From: Thalassospira xianhensis MCCC 1A02616
Lineage (GTDB): Bacteria; Pseudomonadota; Alphaproteobacteria; Rhodospirillales; Thalassospiraceae
Direction of reading: 5' to 3'
NCBI RefSeq assembly: GCF_003326475.1
Contig: NZ_JPWA01000018.1
Location: 30,348 to 94,347, forward strand
DNA length: 64,000 nucleotides
Shown: piece by piece, positions 26,399 through 36,027 of the stretch
How positions within the stretch are numbered: position 1 is the stretch's first letter
Layout of the letters: every line of letters begins with the position of its first letter
Program-made: the position numbers and the translations under genes
Notes under the pieces: model-generated
Told to the model about the DNA's origin: nothing
The model's input: the letters and a program-made list of their open reading frames with translations, nothing else
The model's database searches: none

Positions 26399-29300
26399 TC
26401 AGTGCGGCCGCGTATTCCCGCCAAATGAAACATCGAATGGCATGGTCACGTTCGATTTCAACAGCACTTCAAAATCGCTGGCCGGGATCGGCTTGCTGAA
26501 ATAGAAGCCCTGCACCTCGTCAACCCCTTCGGAAACGATGCGCTCAAGCTGCATTTCCGTCTCGATCCCTTCGACATTGACCGCCATGCCAAACGACCGC
26601 GCCAGGAACACTACGGCGCGCACAATCGCCGCATTGCCATCGCGACTGTCCAGATCGATGATAAACGATCGGTCGATCTTGATCTTGTCGACCGGGAAGC
26701 GTTTCAGATAGGCCAGCGATGAATAACCGGTGCCGAAATCATCAATCGCAATCCGGATACCCTGATTGCGCAGAATGCCAAGTGTGATCGCCGCTTCGCG
26801 CGGGTTATCCATCACCGCACTTTCGGTGACTTCAAACTGCAACTGGGTCGGGTTCAAACGCGACCGTTCCAGAACATCGCCGACACTCTCAATAAGGTCC
26901 TCGTGCCGTGCCAGTTCCAGCGGCGAAAGATTGACCGAAATCGTCAGTTCACCATAGCCGGCATCGACCCATTGTCGGGTCTGTTTGCAGGCCTGATTGA
27001 GCACCCAACGCCCGACATCGGCAATGATGCCCATGCGTTCAGCCACGGGAATGAAATCGACCGGACTGACCTGCCCGCGTGATGGATGGAACCAGCGTAC
27101 CAATGCCTCCATCCCGATGATCTTGTGGTTCGCGATATCAATGATCGGCTGATAGAATAGCTCCAACTCGTCATTTTCAATCGCGTGGCTAAGGTCACGT
27201 TCAAGCGCCTTGCGTTCCTGCACTTCGACCTGCAAGCGCGGCTCGAAGAAATGATACCGGTTGCGTCCTTCGGCCTTGGAGCAATAAAGCGCCAGATCGA
27301 CATTCCGAAACAGGTCTTTTTCATCGCGCCCGTCCTGCGGGAACATGCAGATCCCGACCGATGTCGATGCCTGCACCTCGTTCCCGTCCAGCATGAAGCG
27401 TTCAGACACCCGTTCAATCAGGCGCTGCGCAACAAGGGTCACTTCCTCGACCGTGCCCGGATCATGGATCAGAACGGCAAATTCATCCCCGCCAAGGCGT
27501 GCGACAACATCCTCGTTACGAAGGCAGACCCGCATGCGCTCCCCTACCCCCTGCAAGAGTAGGTCGCCGATGGGATGCCCTAGCGTATCATTGATGTCCT
27601 TGAAGTTATCCAGATCAAACAGCATCAGCACAAAACTGCGCTTTTCATGCTTACCGCGCTTGACCGCGGCAGCAAGACGTTCCTGAAACAGGGTTCGGTT
27701 GGGAAGTCCGGTCAATCCGTCATGATGAGCCAGGAACTGGATGCGGGCTTCGCTGCGTTTACGATCAGTAATGTCGGTGATTGATCCTTCGATCAGAACC
27801 GGCACGCCTTTGTCATCACGGACCAATCGGGCATTTTCCTCGACCCAGATGATCTTGCCATCGCGGCGGCGCATTTCGGCCTCAAACCCCTGAACCGCAC
27901 CATCACGCAGCAGCTTGCCCGTCAGGCGCAGCCGATTGGTCGGGTTAAGGTAACATTGCGAAAACCCGCTTTGAGACACCAGCAATTCATCGGCACTGTC
28001 ATAGCCGAGGATTGACACAAAAGCCGGGTTAGCCGACAGGATATCGCCCAGCGGGCGGCTTTGATAAAGCCCTTCGGCGGAATTTTCGAAAATACCCCGA
28101 TATTTTTCCTCGGCCCGGCGAAGAGCGCGTTCGACCGACAGTTTTTCGGTCACATCCTGCCCGATGCAGATCACACCTGATATGTCGCCATCTTCGCCGA
28201 AATGCGCACGCGCATTCCATTGCAACAGGCGCACCTCGCCGTCGCGACGACGGAATGAAATGACTTCGTCCTTGATGATCTCACCGGAAATCAGGCGCTT
28301 GATTGCCTGACGCACCTGATCGCGCTCCCCCGGAAGCAACAGGAAATCAAAGAAATTCTGCCCCGCTGCTTCCATCCAGGAATAGCCGAATGTCCATTCG
28401 CATTCGCGGTTATATTCCAGAATACGTCCTTCGCTATCAAGGAACAGGATCACGCTGCCCGCAGTTTGGACCAGCGCGCGATAGCGTTCCTGACGACGGC
28501 GCAGATCATATTCTGCCTGACGGCTTTTGGTGATGTCGGTAACGGTAACGCTATACCCCAGAAGCGATCCGCCCTCGCCGCGAATTTCTGTCGCGTTGAT
28601 CCGCACCCAAAGCTGACTGCCATCCTGACGGCGCATTTCCACATCGCGCGCCTGTATGCCATTGCCCGAGACAAGATCACGACGCAAATCGCGCAAATCC
28701 TCGGATCGGGCATAAAACTTTTCGGGATTGGTCAGATAGGCCTGACGCAGTTCACGGACATTGTCATAGCCAAACAATGTTGCGGCTTCTTCGTTCACGC
28801 TGGTCAGCGTACCATCAGCCGCCAGATCGATAATGCCATGCACGGCATGTTCAAGTGCCCGGCGATAGCTTTCCTCGCGCGTGCGTTCCTGCCCGAACAG
28901 CGCAATCGCATCCTGCGTCGGCAAAGGCATGCGCTGCCACTGGTAAATCCGCTGCCCGTAATGGACCGTTCGAACCTCATCCCAGTCGCCGGTATCCTCC
29001 CCTTCTTCGAACAGAGCACGTTGTCCGGTTGGCTTGGTCAGCGACAATGCACCGGGCAGCCCCATTTCGAGGGCTGCCTGTTCTGCCGCCTTGTTCGAGA
29101 ATCGCAAACCGCCATCGCGTTCGACCACAAGAACCGGTTGCGGGGAAATCAGCACCCCGGTGCCTGTCGTTGCATCGGCATCTTGCAGGGCGATGATGCG
29201 GACATAAACCTGTTCGGAAAATGAAAGCTGCCAGGCAAAAAACTGAACATCGCGACCGTCGATATGGTCAACGCGCGAAAAATAGCCGACAGCATTGAGG

Positions 29301-29536
29301 GCTTCGGCACTGATTTCACGAATGTTTCGGGCAATTTCGGGATGGGTATCGATTTTTTGCCAGGTATCATCGGCAAGGTCGGGCGAGATCGTCTGCACCC
29401 ACGGCGCATTGACAAGAAGGCTCTCGCCGATGGGATCATAAACCCCCGACGGTACACGAAGATGCCCAATCAACGCCGCAAGAGTTCCCGCAGCATTGCT
29501 TGAAATGATAACTCCCATACCCGGCTTATTCGTCAT
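26399..29536 (-). CDS. Multi-PAS GGDEF-EAL protein
   Basis: Large signalling protein of 1045 residues. An N-terminal region of unknown fold (about 1-120) is followed by about four PAS-type segments (VVERDGGLRFSNKAAEQ, EHAVHGIIDLAADG, VILFLDSEGRILEYN, IFENSAEGLYQSR), then GGDEF and EAL domains. The diguanylate-cyclase signature RLGGDEFAV and the phosphodiesterase motifs GMEALVRW, VNLSPLELAR and AIDDFGTGYSSLAYLK are intact, so both c-di-GMP synthesis and breakdown are possible. There are no membrane helices. It converges on the Crp-like gene. Its input signal is unknown; PAS domains could bind oxygen, redox or small ligands. Confidence 0.95.
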   Translation of the reverse strand: MTNKPGMGVIISSNAAGTLAALIGHLRVPSGVYDPIGESLLVNAPWVQTISPDLADDTWQKIDTHPEIARNIREISAEALNAVGYFSRVDHIDGRDVQFFAWQLSFSEQVYVRIIALQDADATTGTGVLISPQPVLVVERDGGLRFSNKAAEQAALEMGLPGALSLTKPTGQRALFEEGEDTGDWDEVRTVHYGQRIYQWQRMPLPTQDAIALFGQERTREESYRRALEHAVHGIIDLAADGTLTSVNEEAATLFGYDNVRELRQAYLTNPEKFYARSEDLRDLRRDLVSGNGIQARDVEMRRQDGSQLWVRINATEIRGEGGSLLGYSVTVTDITKSRQAEYDLRRRQERYRALVQTAGSVILFLDSEGRILEYNRECEWTFGYSWMEAAGQNFFDFLLLPGERDQVRQAIKRLISGEIIKDEVISFRRRDGEVRLLQWNARAHFGEDGDISGVICIGQDVTEKLSVERALRRAEEKYRGIFENSAEGLYQSRPLGDILSANPAFVSILGYDSADELLVSQSGFSQCYLNPTNRLRLTGKLLRDGAVQGFEAEMRRRDGKIIWVEENARLVRDDKGVPVLIEGSITDITDRKRSEARIQFLAHHDGLTGLPNRTLFQERLAAAVKRGKHEKRSFVLMLFDLDNFKDINDTLGHPIGDLLLQGVGERMRVCLRNEDVVARLGGDEFAVLIHDPGTVEEVTLVAQRLIERVSERFMLDGNEVQASTSVGICMFPQDGRDEKDLFRNVDLALYCSKAEGRNRYHFFEPRLQVEVQERKALERDLSHAIENDELELFYQPIIDIANHKIIGMEALVRWFHPSRGQVSPVDFIPVAERMGIIADVGRWVLNQACKQTRQWVDAGYGELTISVNLSPLELARHEDLIESVGDVLERSRLNPTQLQFEVTESAVMDNPREAAITLGILRNQGIRIAIDDFGTGYSSLAYLKRFPVDKIKIDRSFIIDLDSRDGNAAIVRAVVFLARSFGMAVNVEGIETEMQLERIVSEGVDEVQGFYFSKPIPASDFEVLLKSNVTMPFDVSFGGNTRPH

Positions 29537-29903
29537 TTTTGTTATCGCTGCGAGACCATAACTATTACCCCATGCGCTGCAAAGGCCTATTTTATTCCCA
29601 AGAGAGAATGCGATGCGTTCCTGACGCTAACATGTTGTAATTTTTTAAGCATCCCCTTCGGTTCACAGCCTCTACGCATGAATGCGTAGCAAGCCCCCCT
29701 GTGTCCCGACGACCAAAGGATGCCTCATACTTCACTACGCAATCATTAAAATCGTGAGGATTTAAACGGTTAACTGTTGCCGGGGATCAAATACCGTCTT
29801 AGGTTCTATGTCCATCGGAGTTGTCACACGCCATCAGCCGGTGCGTCGACGTTCGGCGGGAATATCCGTTAACGGTCAGTCACCCGGAAAAGGAGTAATC
29901 ATC
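29537..29903. other. Intergenic region between divergent genes
   Basis: About 370 bases between the c-di-GMP protein and the TerB gene. One small inverted repeat, CTACGCAT (29672-29679) and ATGCGTAG (29682-29689), is present. The frame of the TerB gene is open back to 29808, but the strong ribosome-binding site at 29890-29895 marks the real start. I see no other gene. Confidence 0.5.
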
Positions 29904-30317
29904 GTGATCTCGCATCAGGACGCCTTGATTTACACAATGGTTATGGTTTCGGCCTCGGATAACGATATTACCGACGCAGAACTTTCCGCAATGGGGCGTC
30001 GGGTTCGTTACCTTCCGATTTTTGCCGGTTTTGACAATGACGGTGTTACCGCAGTTGCACGTGACTGTGCCAAGTTGCTTGCCGAAGAAGACGGGCTCGA
30101 CAGCACGCTGGATATGATCCGCGAAGCTCTGCCGCGCAAATTGCGCGAAACAGCCTATGTCTTTGCCTGTGAAATTGTCCTGTCTGACAGCGAAATCAGC
30201 CAAGAAGAACTTCGCATTCTCGAACTGATACGTCACCGGCTTGATATCGACCGTCTTGTAGGTGCAGCCATTGAACGCGCGATGGCCGCGCGTTATGTCC
30301 GCCCTGGCGAATTCTAG
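29904..30317 (+). CDS. TerB-family protein
   Basis: Helical protein of 137 residues with the TerB fold, known from tellurite-resistance operons and found alone in many bacteria. The family acidic repeats are SASDNDITDAELSAM and EIVLSDSEISQEEL, which probably bind calcium or another metal. The GTG at 29904 is chosen because AAGGAG lies eight bases before it, so residues read upstream of it are not part of the protein. It has no ter-operon partners here, and the role may be general envelope or stress signalling. Confidence 0.88.
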   Translation: MISHQDALIYTMVMVSASDNDITDAELSAMGRRVRYLPIFAGFDNDGVTAVARDCAKLLAEEDGLDSTLDMIREALPRKLRETAYVFACEIVLSDSEISQEELRILELIRHRLDIDRLVGAAIERAMAARYVRPGEF

Positions 30318-30503
30318 GTCCGTGAAGATAAAAGCGAAGACAGCACAGAACGACCACATAATTTCCATTCCGACGACATAGCGTCGGCCGACAGTGACGG
30401 AATCCGAACGAAACGCGCATAACATCAGGCAAGTGCCTTGAATTGCTGCTTTCTTTGTCAGACCGCCATGTTATGGCCGCACCTGCATTTTTACTGCCGC
30501 CCG

Positions 30504-30530
30504 CCCGGTTCCCCGAACCGGGATGTTTTT
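30504..30530 (+). terminator. Likely intrinsic terminator
   Basis: CCCGGTTC (30504-30511) and GAACCGGG (30515-30522) form an 8-pair stem with loop CCC, followed by ATGTTTTT. It lies 190 bases past the TerB stop and 70 bases before the next gene, so it may end a longer TerB transcript. Confidence 0.65.
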
Positions 30531-30598
30531 GATCGTCTAATCGCTTTTGACAGTCACATTGAAGGCCCACGCGTTGGCCAAAACGAAGGAACACCGTT

Positions 30599-31483
30599 AT
30601 GACCGCACTTGCCGGGGAAAATATCGCATTCATCGGTTTGGGACTGATGGGCCGCCCCATGGCGCTCAATCTTGAAAAGGCTGGCGCGATCCTGACCGTC
30701 AATACGCGTAATCCCGAAACGCTCAATGCCTTTGACGATCTGGGCGTTGCAACCGCTCCGACGCCGGCTGATGCCGCCGCGGATGCCGATATCGTCATCA
30801 TCTGTGTCGCCAATACCGAAGCGCTTGAAAATGTCCTACTTGGCGAAGACGGCGTGATTGATGGCATGGAAGAAGGCACCATCGTTGTCGATATGGGCAC
30901 AACCGCCATCGATGCGACGCGGCGCTTTGCCGATGCAGTCGAAGAAGCAGGCGGCCACTGGATCGATGCCCCGGTATCAGGCGGAACACACGGGGCTGAA
31001 AACGGTACGCTCACCATCATGGTCGGTGCTGAAGAAGAAGATTTTCAACGTGTCCAGCGTGTCTTTGGCGTTCTTGGATCACGCGTTACCCATGTCGGGG
31101 AAATCGGATCAGGCCAGATCGCAAAAGCAGCCAACCAGATGATTGTCGGCATCACCATCGGTGCCATTGCCGAAGCCTTTTCCATGGCGGACGAGGCCGG
31201 GGTCGATCTGCACAAATTGCGCTCCGCGCTGACCGGTGGCTTTGCGGATTCCGCGATCCTGCAAAAGCACGGCGAACGCATGATCGAACGCAATTTCGAA
31301 CCAGGTGGCAAGGTCGTGACCCAGCGCAAGGACCTGTATCAGGCGCTTGAATTTTCCGAAGGCGAACTGGGCCTTGAACTGCCCTTCTCGCGGCTCGCCC
31401 TTGAACTTTACGAAGAACTGATCGAAATGGGCGGCGGCGATCTTGACCATTCCGCCCTGATCAAGATTTACGAAGAAGAATGA
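30599..31483 (+). CDS. 3-hydroxyisobutyrate dehydrogenase-family oxidoreductase
   Basis: NAD(P)-dependent beta-hydroxyacid dehydrogenase of 294 residues. The Rossmann motif is FIGLGLMGRPMALNL, the substrate-binding block is DAPVSGGTHGAENGTLTIMV and the catalytic lysine lies in IAKAANQMIVG. Relatives include 3-hydroxyisobutyrate dehydrogenase, tartronate semialdehyde reductase (GarR) and other reductases, and these cannot be told apart here. The ribosome-binding site GAAGGA is good. No pathway neighbour is nearby. Confidence 0.9.
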   Translation: MTALAGENIAFIGLGLMGRPMALNLEKAGAILTVNTRNPETLNAFDDLGVATAPTPADAAADADIVIICVANTEALENVLLGEDGVIDGMEEGTIVVDMGTTAIDATRRFADAVEEAGGHWIDAPVSGGTHGAENGTLTIMVGAEEEDFQRVQRVFGVLGSRVTHVGEIGSGQIAKAANQMIVGITIGAIAEAFSMADEAGVDLHKLRSALTGGFADSAILQKHGERMIERNFEPGGKVVTQRKDLYQALEFSEGELGLELPFSRLALELYEELIEMGGGDLDHSALIKIYEEE

Positions 31484-31486
31484 CAT

Positions 31487-31525
31487 GCAAAAAGCAGGGG
31501 GGCCTCGGGCGACCCTGCTTTTTGC
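31487..31525. terminator. Bidirectional terminator between convergent genes
   Basis: GCAAAAAGCAGGG (31487-31499) and CCCTGCTTTTTGC (31513-31525) form a 13-base perfect stem. The T-run within the right arm and A-run in the left arm allow termination on both strands between the dehydrogenase and the methyltransferase genes. Confidence 0.85.
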
Positions 31526-31540
31526 AAGCCAAGCAGCGCC

Positions 31541-32077
31541 TCATCCTGACAGATGCGATCCCATTCGGTACAGGTAAAGCATATCCGATCCCGACTGCAT
31601 CGGGACTTCGCCAAAGGCCTGCCAGCCTGGAATGGCAAAAGCGCGTGAAATCACAATCCCGCCCGGTGTCATCCGCTGGCTTAACACATCCCCAACATCC
31701 GTCATCACGCGCGGATCAAGAAAGCACACAACAACATCCCCCGGATCCTGATCACGCGTTCGAAAATCCGCGCGCACCAGCGAGAGGTTTTCAAGCTGTG
31801 CGAGCCGTGCACGAATGCGGCTGACCGCATAGGGCAAGGGCGATAGTTCGATCCCGGTCACGGTAACGTCGGGTCGGGCGCGCGCAATGCTGATCACCAA
31901 ATCTCCCCACCCCGAACCGAAATCGGCCACCCGGCAGGGTTCCTTGGGCAGATAGGATATGATTTCCGTTCGTGCCTTGCGACCACTTGGCATTGGTACT
32001 GCACGCAATCGGATGGCATAGATCAGTATCAGCGCGATAACGACGCCAAGAATGACAAGGATGGATAATTCACTCAT
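31541..32077 (-). CDS. Membrane-anchored SAM-dependent methyltransferase-like protein
   Basis: Protein of 178 residues. An N-terminal membrane helix (LSILVILGVVIALILIYAI) precedes a class I methyltransferase domain with motif I VADFGSGWGDLVISIA, the acidic end of strand 2 (TGIELSPLPYA) and VRADFR as motif III. The substrate is unknown; the anchor suggests a lipid or membrane-protein target. The ATG at 32077 is preferred over an upstream TTG at 32092, although neither has a strong ribosome-binding site. Confidence 0.82.
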   Translation of the reverse strand: MSELSILVILGVVIALILIYAIRLRAVPMPSGRKARTEIISYLPKEPCRVADFGSGWGDLVISIARARPDVTVTGIELSPLPYAVSRIRARLAQLENLSLVRADFRTRDQDPGDVVVCFLDPRVMTDVGDVLSQRMTPGGIVISRAFAIPGWQAFGEVPMQSGSDMLYLYRMGSHLSG

Positions 32078-32187
32078 GGGCTGGCTAACCAATCTTTCTG
32101 ATCTGTGCTAGGTTGGGGACTTACTCCTGCCACAGGGCATTGTCCCCGGCAAGTTTTCACCTATCCAAGCGGGACAACCATCGCGCC

Positions 32188-32403
32188 ATGAGCCAAGACG
32201 CAAGCAACCGTATCGACGAACTTGAAATCCACATCGCCCATCTCGAAAGCTCGATGCATGATATGTCCGACATGATCAAATCGCAGTGGGACCGGATCGA
32301 CCTGCTGGAACGGCGCAATAAATTAATGGCCGAAGATATTAAACGGCTTGTCGACTTCCTACGTACATCACCAGAAGATGATGCACCCCCTCCCCATTAT
32401 TAG
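32188..32403 (+). CDS. slyX: SlyX family protein
   Basis: Coiled-coil protein of 71 residues matching SlyX: RIDELEIHIAHLESSMHDM at the start, a heptad-rich middle and the typical C-terminal PPPHY. SlyX is small, cytoplasmic and of unknown function. The ATG at 32188 gives the normal family length; a longer frame from 32113 does not look like family sequence. It lies 33 bases upstream of the DUF3095 gene and may be cotranscribed with it. Confidence 0.88.
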   Translation: MSQDASNRIDELEIHIAHLESSMHDMSDMIKSQWDRIDLLERRNKLMAEDIKRLVDFLRTSPEDDAPPPHY

Positions 32404-32436
32404 TGGTGCCAAGAACTGGCCCCGCCAAACACAGAG

Positions 32437-33594
32437 ATGCCCGTGACCAACCCCTATCTCGACATCCCGGTGTTCGACGATTTCGCCAAGGTTCTTGACC
32501 CGTCGGTCTATCACGAACTGCCCGATGACTGGTGGGTTGGCACATCCGATATTGTCGGATCAACCAAGGCGATTGCCGCCGGGCGTTACAAGGAAGTCAA
32601 CATGGTTGGGGCCTCGATCATTGCCGCTGCTACCAATGCGATCGGGCATTCCGACTTTCCGTTCATCTTTGGTGGGGACGGTGCGGCGATTGCCTGCCCA
32701 CCCGACAAGGCTTCCGCCGTCCGCGATGCTCTTGCCGCGACCGCCATCTGGGCCAAGGAAGAACTGGGCTTTGATTTACGGGTTGCTTTGATCCGTATTG
32801 ATGACATCCGCCAAAATGGCCGTAACGTCCGGGTCGCCCGTTTTCTCGCATCTAAAAAGCTTGCCTATGCGGTATTTTCCGGACGCGGCATTTCCTGGGC
32901 CGAAGACCAGATGAAACTGGGCCATAACCTGATTGCGCCTGCCCCGTCTGGAACACAGCCCGATCTGACCGGCCTTTCATGCCGATGGTCGCCAGTCCCG
33001 GCAGAGGACGGCTGCAAAATCCTGTCGCTGATCATGCTGCCCCGCGATGATCTGGCCCGTTTTGACCTGTGCGCAACCACGCTGTTTGGCATCCTTGAAC
33101 AGGATCAGCGTGAAAGCAATCCGATCCCGGAATCCGGCCCGGATTTCCGGCTTGGATGGCAAAGCCTGCGCCTTGAAGCACTGGCAACACAAGGGACCGA
33201 AGGGTCAAAGTTTCGCGCATGGCTGAAGGCACTTTTTATTTCCTGCGTTGCCCTGTTTCTGTTTAAAACCGGCCGCAAACTTGGCGATTTCGATCCGGTC
33301 CATTACCGCGAACAAACCAAACTCAATACCGACTTCCGACGCTTTGGTGATGGCATCTGGCTGACACTGAATTGCTCTGCGTCCCAAATCAGCCAGATTG
33401 AGAGCCTGCTGTCAGACGCAGAAAACAACGGCGATATCTGGTTTGGAATAAAGCAGCAGGACGAAGCCCTGATGACCTGTATCGTTCCCGATATTGCCAC
33501 GGACTCCCACCTGCATTTTCTGGATGGTGCCGATGGCGGTTATACCGCCGCGGCCAGCATCTGCAAGGCCAAGATGAAAAAGCCCGCAGCATAG
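32437..33594 (+). CDS. DUF3095 (adenylate-cyclase-like) protein
   Basis: Protein of 385 residues recognised as DUF3095 from WWVGTSDIVGSTKAIAAGRY, FPFIFGGDGAAIACPP and RVARFLASKKLAYAVFSG. The SDIVGSTKAI and FGGDGA segments mirror the metal-binding and catalytic strands of class III nucleotide cyclases, so it may make or bind a cyclic nucleotide. A hydrophobic helix (LFISCVALFLFKTG) lies around residues 268-281. The family has no established activity. It may form a unit with slyX and the following LysR gene. Confidence 0.82.
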   Translation: MPVTNPYLDIPVFDDFAKVLDPSVYHELPDDWWVGTSDIVGSTKAIAAGRYKEVNMVGASIIAAATNAIGHSDFPFIFGGDGAAIACPPDKASAVRDALAATAIWAKEELGFDLRVALIRIDDIRQNGRNVRVARFLASKKLAYAVFSGRGISWAEDQMKLGHNLIAPAPSGTQPDLTGLSCRWSPVPAEDGCKILSLIMLPRDDLARFDLCATTLFGILEQDQRESNPIPESGPDFRLGWQSLRLEALATQGTEGSKFRAWLKALFISCVALFLFKTGRKLGDFDPVHYREQTKLNTDFRRFGDGIWLTLNCSASQISQIESLLSDAENNGDIWFGIKQQDEALMTCIVPDIATDSHLHFLDGADGGYTAAASICKAKMKKPAA

Positions 33595-33700
33595 TCTAAT
33601 CATGCAAGGTTCGCATCGGCGTAAAATCTTGATGCCTTTCTTGCATCAAACATCGGTTTGCGCGATCCTGACACGTCTTTTGCGAAAACAGGTGACCGCC

Positions 33701-34654
33701 ATGGATACCCGCGAACTTCAGGCATTGATTGCCGTTGCCGATGAAAAATCCTTTCACGGGGCCGCCGCCCATCTTGGCCTGACGCAGCCTGCCATCACGC
33801 GCCGCATCCAGCGCCTTGAAGAACGCATTGGCACACAGCTTTTTGACCGGTCATTGAAACCGTTGCAGCCGACCTCCGCCGGGCATCGTGCATTGGCCGA
33901 AGCCCGAGATCTTTTGCGCCGCCTTGATGGTTTCACCGAAAGCATCACCGGCAACAATACCGCAATCGGCCCGTTCCGCCTTGGCGTCAGTCATGGGGCT
34001 GCACCGCTTCTGGCGGCACGTGAACTGCGCGACCTGCACACACGTTTTCCCGACATGTCCCTTACGATTAAAAGCGGCTGGTCCAGCGAACTGTTGCCAC
34101 TGATGCGTCGGGGTGAAATTGATGCCATGCTGTCGCTTGACGGACCGCATGGCACAGTCGGCGGGATTGATGTCCGCGATATACCGGCAAGTCTGCGCGC
34201 GCAAAAGCTTCTTGATGACCAGATCGTTGCCATAGGGCCACGATCAGAGAAACACCACCCCAAGAACATTGCCGAACTGGCCAGACATCCAATGGTCCTG
34301 ATGCCGGAGGGCTGCACTTTCCGGGCACTTGGCAATGCGTGGGCGCGTCAGAACGGGGTACAGTTCAAATCCGTGCTCGAAGTTTCCGCCCTTGAATTGC
34401 AGATCGAAATGGTTGCCGCCGGGGCAGGATACGGCATCATGGCGCGGCGTTTCTGCATGCACAGCCCGGCGGCAAACCGCATCCGCATCCTCGATATTCC
34501 CGGCATGAACTGGGATATGGGGATCATGCTGATCCGCCGCCAAGCCAATACTGATCTTGATGATATCATTGATGCTGTTGGCAAAATTGTCGTCGAAGCC
34601 GGAGCAATATCCGACCCTCTGCCAGAAGATAATGCACAAATGTTATCAGTATAA
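33701..34654 (+). CDS. LysR-family transcriptional regulator
   Basis: Regulator of 317 residues. The N-terminal winged helix reads LQALIAVADEKSFHGAAAHL then TQPAITRRIQRLEERIG. The C-terminal effector domain is standard. The ATG at 33701 follows AGGTGA; the frame is open to 33602 but the earlier residues do not look like LysR. It lies 79 bases upstream of a major facilitator gene on the same strand, which is a probable target. Confidence 0.9.
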   Translation: MDTRELQALIAVADEKSFHGAAAHLGLTQPAITRRIQRLEERIGTQLFDRSLKPLQPTSAGHRALAEARDLLRRLDGFTESITGNNTAIGPFRLGVSHGAAPLLAARELRDLHTRFPDMSLTIKSGWSSELLPLMRRGEIDAMLSLDGPHGTVGGIDVRDIPASLRAQKLLDDQIVAIGPRSEKHHPKNIAELARHPMVLMPEGCTFRALGNAWARQNGVQFKSVLEVSALELQIEMVAAGAGYGIMARRFCMHSPAANRIRILDIPGMNWDMGIMLIRRQANTDLDDIIDAVGKIVVEAGAISDPLPEDNAQMLSV

Positions 34655-34733
34655 TGATCCGAATGAATTGGACGCATTGCACCACCGCGTTCAAAATTGG
34701 AACAATTGTTGAAATCCGCTCCGGAGTAGACCG

Positions 34734-35963
34734 ATGAGCCCCACTCTTCGCACCGCCAGGTGGTTTCCCTGGCTTGTTCTTGTCGCTGGCTGTCTTGTTC
34801 TGGCAGTCAATCTTGGCATTCGCCCGTCGCTCGGCCTGTTTATCCCTGATATGCTGACTGCCACCGGTTGGAGTGCTTCCACGTTTGGACTGGCCTTTGC
34901 CATTCAGAACCTGATGTGGGGCGTTGCCGCCCCGATTGCCGGTGCCCTTGCTGATCGCTATGGCACAACCCGCACCTTGATCGGTGGCGCAGCGTTTTAT
35001 GCGCTGGGCCTGTATCTGATGGGCACCTCGACCTCACCACTGGAACTGCATCTGACATCAGGCTTCCTGATCGGGGCAGGTGTCGGTGCGACCAGCTTCC
35101 CGGTCATTCTGTCCGCCATCAGCCGTGCCTTCCCGCCGAATAAACGAAGCTTCGCCCTTGGACTTGCATCTGCCGGGGGCTCGGTTGGTCAGTTTGTGAT
35201 GGCCCCGACAACCCAGTTTCTGAATGACAGTGTCGGCTATGTCTCTGCCCTTGCAATCCTTGCCGTCATGTCAATGATCATCGTGCCCTTTGCCTTTGCA
35301 CTTACGGGCAAGGCCGAGGCCCACGGCCCCAATTCGGGTGGGGTCGATCTTGGCCCGAGCGGGCTGGTCGCCGCCTTCCACGAGGCGCGCAAACATCGCG
35401 GTTTCCTGCTGCTGAATGCCGGTTTCTTTGTCTGTGGGTTCCATATTGCGGTGATCGCCACCCACCTTCCGACCTTTACCCAGCTTTGCGGGTTACCCGG
35501 TTCGGTCGCGGCACAGGGACTTGCCATTGTTGGCCTGTTTAACATTGTCGGCACCCTGACCGCCGGTTGGGCAGGCGGCAAATGGCGAAAAAAATGGGGC
35601 CTGTCGTTTATTTACGGCATGCGAGCAGTGGTCATTCTGATCTTTATGATTGCACCCAAAAGCGCTGAAACCATCTGGCTGTTCTCGGCGGTGATGGGGG
35701 CCTTGTGGCTGTCGACCGTGCCGTTGACCAGTGGCATCATCGTGCAGGTTTTCGGCCCGCGCTATATGGCAACGCTGTTTGGCATTGTCATGCTGTCCCA
35801 CCAGATCGGTGCGTTCTTTGGCGCATGGATGGGGGGAATCATCTTTGATCTGACCGGTAGTTTCGATGGTGTCTGGATCGCTTCCATCGCGCTTGGCATC
35901 TTTGCCGCCCTCGTGCATATGCCGATTGACGACAAAGCCCTTCGGGTCGAAGCCAACGCCTGA
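34734..35963 (+). CDS. Major facilitator superfamily transporter
   Basis: Inner-membrane transporter of 409 residues with about twelve hydrophobic helices. The motif between helices 2 and 3 is AGALADRYGTTRTLIGG, and LGLASAGGSVGQFVMAP is typical of the oxalate/formate or monocarboxylate-like branch. CGGAG precedes the ATG. It follows a LysR gene and is closed by a strong bidirectional terminator. The substrate is unknown, probably an organic acid. Confidence 0.88.
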   Translation: MSPTLRTARWFPWLVLVAGCLVLAVNLGIRPSLGLFIPDMLTATGWSASTFGLAFAIQNLMWGVAAPIAGALADRYGTTRTLIGGAAFYALGLYLMGTSTSPLELHLTSGFLIGAGVGATSFPVILSAISRAFPPNKRSFALGLASAGGSVGQFVMAPTTQFLNDSVGYVSALAILAVMSMIIVPFAFALTGKAEAHGPNSGGVDLGPSGLVAAFHEARKHRGFLLLNAGFFVCGFHIAVIATHLPTFTQLCGLPGSVAAQGLAIVGLFNIVGTLTAGWAGGKWRKKWGLSFIYGMRAVVILIFMIAPKSAETIWLFSAVMGALWLSTVPLTSGIIVQVFGPRYMATLFGIVMLSHQIGAFFGAWMGGIIFDLTGSFDGVWIASIALGIFAALVHMPIDDKALRVEANA

Positions 35964-35990
35964 CCAGTGACGATCCTCAGAAAACAAAAG

Positions 35991-36022
35991 CCGTGACACA
36001 GACAGTCTGTGTCACGGTTTTC
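35991..36022. terminator. Bidirectional terminator between convergent genes
   Basis: CCGTGACACAGAC (35991-36003) and GTCTGTGTCACGG (36005-36017) form a near-perfect palindrome with one central base, followed by TTTT; A-runs on the left give a T-run on the other strand. It lies between the transporter and the oxidoreductase gene. Confidence 0.88.
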
Positions 36023-36027
36023 TCATA

